Shown: piece by piece, positions 57,388 through 64,000 of the stretch | Layout of the letters: every line of letters starts with the position of its first letter | Numbering within the stretch: the first letter of the stretch is position 1 | DNA from: Bacteroidota bacterium | GTDB taxonomy: Bacteria; Bacteroidota; Bacteroidia; AKYH767-A; OLB10 | DNA length: 64,000 nt | Assembly: GCA_016722525.1 (NCBI GenBank) | Contig: JADKJB010000034.1 | Coordinates: 62,001 to 126,000, forward strand | Direction of reading: 5' to 3' | Program-made: the position numbers and the translations under genes | The notes under the pieces: model-generated | What the model was told of the DNA's origin: nothing | What the model saw: the letters and a program-made list of their open reading frames with translations, nothing else | Database searches by the model: none

Positions 57388-60180
57388 TTATTGAACTACG
57401 ACTTTGCGCATAGTTGAATTACCTGCTGCCGTAATTTTTACCATGTAAACTCCTTTGCTCCATGATGAAATATCAACCCTTTCTGATTGGTCATCATTCA
57501 CACTTGAAATGTTTTTAAGCATCACGGTTTTACCAACCACATCAGTTACTTCAATAGTAACATTTTGTGTTACAATGTCACTGAACCTGATTTCAAAGAA
57601 ATCGCGGGCAGGGTTTGGCATAATACTCACATGCTGATTGATGTTGGCTTCTGCAACTCCAATTGAGGTACAAACATTCACTGCAATGTCATCAACAAAG
57701 AAATTAGTTCCACCTCCATTTATTGCATAACTTCTGGAAAGGAATGTAATTGTATGAGCGTTACCATCACAATAGGCATCAATATTCACAGTTTGTAAAC
57801 TGTAACCAAGTACTCCGCATAATGCACTTGATCCGTTTGTTGTGTAAACTGTATCGGCATCAATTGCAATTTTCAAAAAGTCATCAGGACTGTCACAAAT
57901 TATTTGCTCTAACCAAAAAGTTAAATTGGCGGTACTATTGGTTGCTAGAGTTACAGTTTGAACTAAAGATGCTTCTTCAAAAGCCGAGATACCACCGAAC
58001 CATGACCAGATATCACCTGTTCTTGGTCCCGTTCCTGTACCGTTTCCGCAACCGGCTAAATCACAAAGAGGAGTACCAAAATTTGTTGAAAATTCAGTCC
58101 AGCTTCCTGAACCTATTCCGTTTTCAAAACTACCATCCACAATTACATCAGGGCAGCCTTGAACAGTAATGGTTTGAGTAGTAGAATTGGTTCCACATGC
58201 GTTTGTTACAGTTAATGTTACTGTATAGGTTCCGGCAATTGCATAAGTATGTGTTGGGTTTTGATCTGTACTGGTAGTACCATCACCAAAATCCCATAGA
58301 TATGTTACTGCAGCGGTGGATGTACTGATGAAATTTCCTGTTAATGAAATTAATGCAGAAGTAAAGGCGGCAACAGGAGTTTGATCCACAATTATGTTGT
58401 TGGTTTCAGCATCAGTACAACCTGTTGTTCCATCAGATACAGTATACGTAACCGGGAAAACTCCCGTTAAACCTGTAGGGTCAAACGTATTTCCGGTAAC
58501 ACCTGTGCCTGCCCAAGTACCACCAAGCTGTCCGGTTACAAGTAAATCAAGGTTAATCGGAGCAGAATTTCCGCAAAGAGTATCAGGCACAGTCCAATCC
58601 GCTATAGGACCAGTATTAACTATCAGTGACCAGCCTATCAGTGTACCTAGATCTGGAGTGGCAGCATCTGAAACAATCAACTGCCAGGTTCCATTAGGAG
58701 GTCCTCCAAGATCATTAATAAGATCGAGATTAAGTCCATTTGCAGCAGTATAGCTTCCAGATATCGCAGGTAGGTTATTACAAACGCCTTCCATTTCGTT
58801 TCCTGTTCCCGTTTCAACACAAACATCAAGGTTATCCCCATCGCATCCAAAAGCTGTTGAAGGAAAACCCGGACGATCTAATAAAACAACTTGACTGCCA
58901 ATTGGTGAAACAAGAGTGACAGTTAAATCACCTACCCATGTATGATCAATTTTGAAACAAACACCTGCAAGTTCAACATCCGCACCTAAAGTAGTACCTG
59001 TAATACCTGCAACTACTTGGGAGTTGGTTACTCCAAGAGTGTCTCCATCAGGAATAGCTAAATTTACACCCGCAAAAGTAGCTGTATCATTACAAGAACT
59101 TCCAGATCCTCCATTTGAACAACTCAAGATTTTAACATCATCAACAAAGAAATTTGTAACAGCTCCATTTGCAGAAAAAGTAGTTGAATTGAAAGATACA
59201 GTATGTGAATTCCCATCTGCATAACTACTCAAATCAATTGTTTGGTTGGAATAACCCAGCACGCCACAAAGAGGGCTTACACCATCGGATAAAAATACTT
59301 GATTCCCATCAACGGTTACTTCAAGAAAATCCTGAGCCCCGTCACAAACAAATTGCTCTAATGCAAATTCAAGTGTGATAGAGTCTCCAAGTGGGAATAT
59401 CAATGATTGGGTTAAGGAAGATGTTTCAGTACCTCCGGTAAATCCACCGAACCAAGCCCAATAAGTACCACCATTTGGACCCGTACCTGTTCCGTTTCCG
59501 CAACCGGCAAGATCACATAATGGAGTTCCAAAATTGGTTGAAGCTTCAGTCCATGCTCCACCGCCAGGTCCTAATTCAAAATCGCCATCTGTTAAAATAT
59601 CAGGGCAGTTTCCAGACCCTGTTGATGACATCACAGAAATATCATCAATAAAGAAATTAGTAACATTCCCATTTGCAGAGAACGTGGTAGAATTAAAGCT
59701 TAATGTGTGGCTGTTACCATCTGCATAGGAAGAAATGTCAACTGTTTGAAGTGAATAACCTAAAACACCGCAAAGTGCACTCACTCCATCAGTAGAGAAA
59801 ACAATATTTCCATCTATACTAACTTCCATAAAATCCTGGGGGCCATCGCAAACGATTTGTTCTAACCAAAATGTTAATGAGACAGTTCCACCTGCAGGGA
59901 TCACAAAAGATTGTTCAACACTAGCAGTTTCTGTTGTTGCTTGAATACCTCCAAACCAAGCCCAATAGGTTCCGGTTCTTGGCCCTGTTCCAGTACCTGT
60001 TCCACAAAGAGCTAAATCACATAGCGGCGTTCCGAAATTTGATGATGCTTCGATCCAAGATCCGGCGCCGGGGCCATTTTCAAAACCACCATCCGTTACC
60101 AGTTCCATTTGTGCTTGTATACTACCTGCCATAAGCAAGCCAGTTGCAAGCGAAAATATTTTTTTATAAATTTTATTCAT
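57388..60180 (-). CDS. Mosaic T9SS-secreted protein: three cysteine-containing repeats, P-domain, PKD, sorting domain
   Basis: 930 residues. Signal peptide (KKIFSLATGLLMAGSIQAQ). Two repeats of about 165 residues (near 27-190 and 195-360) start VTDGGFENGPGAGSW / LTDGDFELGPGGGAW and contain FGTPLCDLA.CG.GTGTGP and IVCDGPQDF; they resemble jelly-roll binding domains. Then a proprotein-convertase P-domain (near 365-520; AIPDGDTLGVTNSQVV, GDLTVTLVSPIGSQVVLL, NGTWQLIVSDAATPDLGTL), an Ig-like segment (LGGTWAGTGVTG), a PKD domain (YLWDFGDGTTSTDQNPTHTY), the third repeat (VIVDGSFENGIGSGSW), and the T9SS sorting domain (SIMPNPARDFFEIRF to KVVVQ). No catalytic domain is present. Probably an adhesin. 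Small exported gene 60209-60607 lies upstream on the same strand. Confidence 0.9.
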   Translation of the reverse strand: MNKIYKKIFSLATGLLMAGSIQAQMELVTDGGFENGPGAGSWIEASSNFGTPLCDLALCGTGTGTGPRTGTYWAWFGGIQATTETASVEQSFVIPAGGTVSLTFWLEQIVCDGPQDFMEVSIDGNIVFSTDGVSALCGVLGYSLQTVDISSYADGNSHTLSFNSTTFSANGNVTNFFIDDISVMSSTGSGNCPDILTDGDFELGPGGGAWTEASTNFGTPLCDLAGCGNGTGTGPNGGTYWAWFGGFTGGTETSSLTQSLIFPLGDSITLEFALEQFVCDGAQDFLEVTVDGNQVFLSDGVSPLCGVLGYSNQTIDLSSYADGNSHTVSFNSTTFSANGAVTNFFVDDVKILSCSNGGSGSSCNDTATFAGVNLAIPDGDTLGVTNSQVVAGITGTTLGADVELAGVCFKIDHTWVGDLTVTLVSPIGSQVVLLDRPGFPSTAFGCDGDNLDVCVETGTGNEMEGVCNNLPAISGSYTAANGLNLDLINDLGGPPNGTWQLIVSDAATPDLGTLIGWSLIVNTGPIADWTVPDTLCGNSAPINLDLLVTGQLGGTWAGTGVTGNTFDPTGLTGVFPVTYTVSDGTTGCTDAETNNIIVDQTPVAAFTSALISLTGNFISTSTAAVTYLWDFGDGTTSTDQNPTHTYAIAGTYTVTLTVTNACGTNSTTQTITVQGCPDVIVDGSFENGIGSGSWTEFSTNFGTPLCDLAGCGNGTGTGPRTGDIWSWFGGISAFEEASLVQTVTLATNSTANLTFWLEQIICDSPDDFLKIAIDADTVYTTNGSSALCGVLGYSLQTVNIDAYCDGNAHTITFLSRSYAINGGGTNFFVDDIAVNVCTSIGVAEANINQHVSIMPNPARDFFEIRFSDIVTQNVTIEVTDVVGKTVMLKNISSVNDDQSERVDISSWSKGVYMVKITAAGNSTMRKVVVQ

Positions 60181-60208
60181 TTTTTTCAGTTTTAGTTGGA
60201 GTTAGAAA

Positions 60209-60607
60209 TTAATCAACAATTGAATATTTCTCAAGGTGGCTTAAAACAAATTGTTGTCTGTCTTTAGGTAGATTGTTGAAATTCTTACGTGTGATAGAGT
60301 AAGCTTTTACCTGATTTTTTGGACTACAACTTCTTGCTCCAGACCCTTGAGTTGTTGAAACCACTGCTCCTCTTTTTTGAGTAGCATATTTGGGATCGAG
60401 TTTAGCTTTTACAACACCCGAATTTGTTGTTTTTGATTGATTTCCTTTACTAACAACCGACACTGTGGCTGCTGGTTTGAGGTTTTTCGTTGGAACGTCT
60501 TTTCGTCCCGGCAACTTTGCCTGCTCTTGAGCAAATGCCCCAGTGTTGAAAATGGTTGCCGCCAAAGCAACAAATCCAATCTTCAGTAGTAATCCTGCTT
60601 TTTTCAT
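60209..60607 (-). CDS. Small exported protein of unknown function
   Basis: 132 residues. I start at ATG 60607 (MKKAGLLLKIGFVALAATIF, signal peptide ending GAFAQ); an upstream in-frame ATG at 60664 is too close to the promoter. The mature protein is basic (KLPGRKDVPTKNLKP, KSNQSKTTNSGVVKAK-like) and ends in a helical RKNFNNLPKDRQQFVLSHLEKYS. I recognise no family. It precedes the mosaic T9SS gene by 28 bases and has the promoter, so the two form a unit. Confidence 0.75.
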   Translation of the reverse strand: MKKAGLLLKIGFVALAATIFNTGAFAQEQAKLPGRKDVPTKNLKPAATVSVVSKGNQSKTTNSGVVKAKLDPKYATQKRGAVVSTTQGSGARSCSPKNQVKAYSITRKNFNNLPKDRQQFVLSHLEKYSIVD

Positions 60608-60661
60608 GTGAAATTGTTTTAATTGATGATTTGTGTTATTGTGAATAGTTGTATGGAAGAG

Positions 60662-60693
60662 CAAACTTATTCATTAATGAACACTAATTTCAA
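60662..60693 (-). promoter_or_regulatory. Putative promoter of the exported protein / T9SS cargo unit
   Basis: Minus strand: TTG (60691-60693), 21 bases, TAAGTTTG (60662-60669), an exact match. Transcription would start near 60655, 48 bases before ATG 60607, which also rules out the start at 60664. Confidence 0.65.
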
Positions 60694-60840
60694 GTGAAGC
60701 AATTTTATTTTATAACAACTCAGGATAAAGTATTAAACATTGATAAACAATTTAATATGAATTCTTCTTATTTTGTTATGCACATTTACTCCGTATTAGT
60801 TATTTTAGGCTTTTAATTCAAAAACAACCAATGAACAATC

Positions 60841-61815
60841 ATGATTAAACATATAGGAGTTTTTACTTCAGGCGGCGACAGCCCGGGAATGAATGCCTGC
60901 TTACGAGCGGTGGTAAGAACCGCCATTTATCATGGAATTCAAGTAACAGGTATTATGAAAGGTTACCAGGGCTTGATTGAAGGGGATTTTTTACCGATGA
61001 ATGCCCGATCGGTAAGTAATATAATTCATCGCGGCGGAACAATTCTGAAATCAGCAAGGAGTGCTGACTTTATGCAAAAAGCAGGACGTGATCAGGCTTT
61101 TAAAATGCTCTCGAATTCTGGAATAGATGCATTAGTAGCTATTGGTGGAGACGGTACTTTCAGAGGTGCAACAATTTTTAATTCAGAATTTGGAACACCA
61201 TTCGTTGGAATACCGGGAACTATTGATAATGATTTGTATGGTACTGATTATACACTTGGATTTGATACAGCAGTAAATACTGCTGTTGAAGCAATTGATA
61301 AGATCAGAGATACTGCCGCCTCTCACGATCGTTTGTTTTTTGTGGAGGTAATGGGTCGTGATGCCGGCTATATTGCCTTATGGGCTGGAATTTCAGGTGG
61401 TGCGGAAGCTATTTTACTTCCTGAAGAAAAAACTGATATTGATAAATTAATCAGCTTGCTAAAGACTGGAGAGGAGCAACTCAAAACATCAAGTATTGTA
61501 ATTGTCTGTGAAGGTGATGATGCTGGAGGAGCCCTCGAAATTGCAAAAATGGTTAAAGCAAAGCAACCGGGTTTCGATACCAGAGTAACGGTACTTGGAC
61601 ATGTACAAAGAGGAGGAAGCCCGAGTGCCTTCGACCGAATTTTAGGCAGCCGGCTTGGAGTAGCTGCCACCCAAGAATTGCTGAGAGGGGTACACGGTAA
61701 AACGGCAGGCATTCTGAATAATAAAATTACCTTTACTGACTTTACCAAAGCTACAAAACAACATGCTCCTTTGGATCCCGAAATGCTACGTTATTCTAAA
61801 ATTCTCGCCATTTAA
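60841..61815 (+). CDS. pfkA: 6-phosphofructokinase
   Basis: Glycolytic enzyme of 324 residues. GGDSPGMNACLRAVVR opens the ATP site; GGDGTFRG (102-109) carries Gly104 typical of ATP-dependent forms, not the Asp of PPi-dependent ones; GTIDNDLYGTD has the catalytic Asp129; MGRDAGYIAL and GHVQRGGSPSAFDR follow. The GlcNAc-kinase-like gene begins 11 bases later. Confidence 0.96.
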   Translation: MIKHIGVFTSGGDSPGMNACLRAVVRTAIYHGIQVTGIMKGYQGLIEGDFLPMNARSVSNIIHRGGTILKSARSADFMQKAGRDQAFKMLSNSGIDALVAIGGDGTFRGATIFNSEFGTPFVGIPGTIDNDLYGTDYTLGFDTAVNTAVEAIDKIRDTAASHDRLFFVEVMGRDAGYIALWAGISGGAEAILLPEEKTDIDKLISLLKTGEEQLKTSSIVIVCEGDDAGGALEIAKMVKAKQPGFDTRVTVLGHVQRGGSPSAFDRILGSRLGVAATQELLRGVHGKTAGILNNKITFTDFTKATKQHAPLDPEMLRYSKILAI

Positions 61816-61826
61816 TTTATAAAAAT

Positions 61827-62687
61827 ATGATTTTAGTTGCTGATAGTGGTTCTACAAAAGCCGATTGGATTGCAGGAAATATTGGAAATGTGGTTGATGA
61901 ATTTCATACAAAAGGTTTTAATCCATTTTTTCATGACGAAAACTTTATTCTGTTTGAGCTGGAATCAAATGCTGGATTAAATAAAATCAAATCTGAAATA
62001 TCAAAAGTTTATTTTTTTGGTGCCGGATGCTCCAGTACAGACCGAAATGAAATTATAAAAAAAGGTCTTTTGAAATTTTTTTATAATGCTGAAGTTGTTG
62101 TAGATCATGATATGCTGGGAAGTGCATTGGCAGTTTGTGATGGTATTCCCGGCATTACTTGTATCCTTGGTACCGGGTCAAATATCTGTTATTTTGACGG
62201 CAAAAATATTTCAGATACACGGCATGGACTTGGTTACATTATTGGAGACGAAGGAAGTGGAAGTTACTATGGGAAAAAACTTTTAGCCTGGTATCTGTAT
62301 AAAATATTGCCGCCAGATTTGGATAAAGCATTTTTTGATACATATCATCTGGATAAGGAACTGATTATCAGAAAAGTTTATAAAGAACCTGATCCCAATG
62401 TTTTTCTTGCATCTTTTGCCAGGTTTTTATCAGATAATCAGGAGCACCCTTTTATAAAGAAATTAGTTTATAGTGGAATGAATGAATTTTTTGAAACAAA
62501 TGTTTTAAGTTATTCTGAAAGCAAAAAAGTCCCTGTTCATTTTGTAGGTTCAATTGCATGGCATTTTCGGGAAATCCTTCAAGCAGTAGCTAATGAAAAA
62601 AATGTTCAGATTGGTAACATTATTCAAAAACCAGTGAGTGGTTTAGCTGCATATTTTTTAAAAGGAGGCATGATGCCAAAGTCCTAA
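61827..62687 (+). CDS. BadF/BadG-family (N-acetylglucosamine-kinase-like) sugar kinase
   Basis: 286 residues of the ASKHA fold: ADSGSTKADWIAG (phosphate 1), ILGTGSNICYFDG (phosphate 2), HGLGYIIGDEGSGSYYGKKL, and the adenosine region HFVGSIAWHFREILQ. Closest in pattern to N-acetylglucosamine kinases of Bacteroidota. Co-transcribed with pfkA (11-base gap), fitting a role in feeding sugar phosphates; overlap of 4 bases with convergent coaD. Confidence 0.88.
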   Translation: MILVADSGSTKADWIAGNIGNVVDEFHTKGFNPFFHDENFILFELESNAGLNKIKSEISKVYFFGAGCSSTDRNEIIKKGLLKFFYNAEVVVDHDMLGSALAVCDGIPGITCILGTGSNICYFDGKNISDTRHGLGYIIGDEGSGSYYGKKLLAWYLYKILPPDLDKAFFDTYHLDKELIIRKVYKEPDPNVFLASFARFLSDNQEHPFIKKLVYSGMNEFFETNVLSYSESKKVPVHFVGSIAWHFREILQAVANEKNVQIGNIIQKPVSGLAAYFLKGGMMPKS

Positions 62688-63151
62688 AGTGTGTCAGGTT
62701 GAACTGCATCAGGTAGAAATTGCGAGGCGTTTCCACCGTTACGAATAATGTCTCTGATAATAGAAGAAGATAATGCACCATATTTTAATTCTGATAAAAC
62801 AAAAATTGATTCAATTTCGGGTGCTATTCCTGAATTCATGTGTGCAATCGCTTTTTCAAATTCAAAATCAGCGGCATTTCTTAATCCTCTTAAAATAAAT
62901 GCAGAATTCATTTTTTTACAAAAATCAACTGTAAGGCCATTGTAAGTTTTTACTTCAACACGAGCCTCATGGTTGAAGGTTTTTTTAAGCCATGCTTCTC
63001 TCTTCTCAAGAGGAAACATATATTTTTTTTCGGCATTATTTCCGATTCCAATAATAATTCGGTCGAAAATTTTTAACCCCCTGTTTACAATGTCTACATG
63101 TCCCATTGTGATGGGATCAAATGATCCTGGAAATACTGCTATTCGTATCAT
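62684..63151 (-). CDS. coaD: Phosphopantetheine adenylyltransferase
   Basis: Penultimate coenzyme A step. 155 residues: AVFPGSFDPITMGHVDIVNR with TMGH (15-18), GIGNNAEKKYMFPLEKR, NGLTVDFCKK, and ILRGLRNAADFEFEKAIA. Overlaps rsmD by 4 bases. Confidence 0.96.
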   Translation of the reverse strand: MIRIAVFPGSFDPITMGHVDIVNRGLKIFDRIIIGIGNNAEKKYMFPLEKREAWLKKTFNHEARVEVKTYNGLTVDFCKKMNSAFILRGLRNAADFEFEKAIAHMNSGIAPEIESIFVLSELKYGALSSSIIRDIIRNGGNASQFLPDAVQPDTL

Positions 63152-63702
63152 GGTTGATGGATTTGCTCTAAATTACTAAAAAAACTGAAAGTAACATTAC
63201 CGTATTGTCTGCTAAAATTAAATCCAGAAAGATGTTGATAGTTTTGTTTAGATTCATGCTCTAATATAAGGAAACCATCACTGTTCAGTAATTTCCGCTT
63301 CATAACAATAGCATGAATTTCATCTCTCACTGCCACTTCAAAAGGAGGATCTGCAAAAATTATATCAAAAAAATGCTTTGTTTCTTCAATATATTTCAAG
63401 CAATCGGAACGTAAAGGATTGAGATTCTTAATGTCAAGTTTTTTACCCATTTCTTTTATAAACTGAATACATCCAAAATCCAGATCAACAGCCGTTACCG
63501 ATTGGCTCCCCCTTGAAATGAATTCAAGACTAATATTTCCAGTTCCAGAAAATAAATCAAGACAGTTCAATTCACTAAAATCAAACCTGCTTTCTAAAAT
63601 ATTAAACAAACCGGTTTTTGCAAAATCCGTGGTGGGCCTTACAGGTAAATTGCCTGGTGGATTAAGAACTCTACCTTTGTATTTTCCGCTTATGATGCGC
63701 AA
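63148..63702 (-). CDS. rsmD: 16S rRNA (guanine966-N2)-methyltransferase RsmD
   Basis: 184 residues. RPTTDFAKTGLFNIL at the start, SAM-site DLFSGTGNISLEF (49-61), and catalytic ADPPF (117-121). Overlaps coaD by 4 bases and the upstream DUF3822 gene by 13, a tight unit usual in this phylum. Confidence 0.95.
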   Translation of the reverse strand: MRIISGKYKGRVLNPPGNLPVRPTTDFAKTGLFNILESRFDFSELNCLDLFSGTGNISLEFISRGSQSVTAVDLDFGCIQFIKEMGKKLDIKNLNPLRSDCLKYIEETKHFFDIIFADPPFEVAVRDEIHAIVMKRKLLNSDGFLILEHESKQNYQHLSGFNFSRQYGNVTFSFFSNLEQIHQP

Positions 63703-64000
63703 ACTAACTGGCTGAATAAATTGAAATGATAGTGTGTAGGAATGGAATTAAATACTGAACTGTAAGCGTAGTGTTCAGGTCTTTCTGCAAATTGTGTGTT
63801 TCTGATATATTTATTAGTTAACACGTATGCCGCATCGGAGGCCTCAATTTCACCACAAAAACTAACATCCACAATTTCAGGATTCAAATGAAGTTGCTCA
63901 CAGACAAAAAGAATATAATATACCATTTCTTCAGGTGATTCAAAATCATAACTATTATACAGAAGAATTTCTTTTCCTCGTGTAACTACTATTTCTATAA
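63690..64000 (-). CDS. DUF3822 family protein, partial (3' end)
   Basis: The gene continues past the right edge; the visible frame is open from 64000 to the stop at 63690. C-terminal part of a DUF3822 protein: TRGKEILLYNSYDF, MVYYILFVCEQLHLNPE, DVSFCGEIEASDAAYVLTNKY, and HYHFNLFSQLVCA. Homologs have an actin-like fold and are found before rsmD and coaD; no function is proven. Confidence 0.82.
   Translation of the reverse strand, partial: IEIVVTRGKEILLYNSYDFESPEEMVYYILFVCEQLHLNPEIVDVSFCGEIEASDAAYVLTNKYIRNTQFAERPEHYAYSSVFNSIPTHYHFNLFSQLVCAS

Noticed and set aside
1..64000. CRISPR array, tRNA, rRNA, IS element, prophage
   Set aside because: I read intergenic gaps for regular spacer-repeat patterns, cloverleaf-like sequence, inverted repeats flanking transposase frames and phage genes, and found none. 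This does not exclude small RNAs.

Overview
The window is chromosomal DNA of a Bacteroidota bacterium. The clearest signs are a complete porP/sprF-gldK-gldL-gldM-gldN cluster (core of the type IX secretion system, T9SS), several secreted proteins ending in T9SS sorting domains, an IcmF-type fused acyl-CoA mutase, Nfu/Mrp iron-sulfur factors, and promoters of the Bacteroidota type (TTG, about 18-22 bases, then a TAnnTTTG-like box) in front of many genes. The DNA is AT-rich. I see no tRNA, rRNA, CRISPR array, phage or IS element. Genus cannot be told from the sequence alone.

Layout. 1-2330 (minus): a sigma-54 activator (partial) and miaB. 2489-12276 (plus): topA, a degenerate arginase-fold protein, then the PorP/SprF-GldKLMN module, closed by a bidirectional terminator at about 12300. 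12345-16199 (minus): a small metal-binding lipoprotein and icmF. 16339-17742 (plus): a YdcF-like protein and an OmpH/Skp-like protein. 18123-20761 (minus): valS. 20830-31573: housekeeping genes (dicarboxylate/amino-acid symporter, two DUF1573 proteins, aminotransferase, NUDIX, pyrE, SRPBCC protein, birA, rsfS, ftsH, LUD protein, DUF2007 protein, cdsA). 31574-41780: an accessory stretch with a nested minisatellite, a membrane-anchored zinc peptidase, a large T9SS cargo protein and a recent tandem duplication of beta-propeller T9SS cargo genes. 41781-49962 (minus): a fatty-acid beta-oxidation operon (fadD-like, fadJ-like, a YwqK/MORN protein, fadA, fadE-like). 50047-52122 (plus): nitronate monooxygenase-like, DUF4442 hotdog and LEA-type proteins. 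52227-60607: a subtilase with sorting domain, a pseudo alpha/beta-hydrolase, nfu, mrp, an alkyltransferase-like protein, a mosaic T9SS adhesin and a small exported protein. 60841-64000: pfkA, a GlcNAc-kinase-like gene, coaD, rsmD and part of a DUF3822 gene.

The genes fit a secretion theme: PorP/SprF and GldKLMN build the T9SS apparatus, and at least five gene products in the window (34064-38448, 38453-39807, 40020-41357, 52227-54419, 57388-60180) look like its clients.

A caution for every reader: ten genes are broken by about 19 single-base indels, mostly in short homopolymers, and each can be repaired in silico to a full-length conserved protein. Because essential genes such as valS are affected, sequencing or assembly error is the most likely cause. 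I give full repaired spans and name the break sites.
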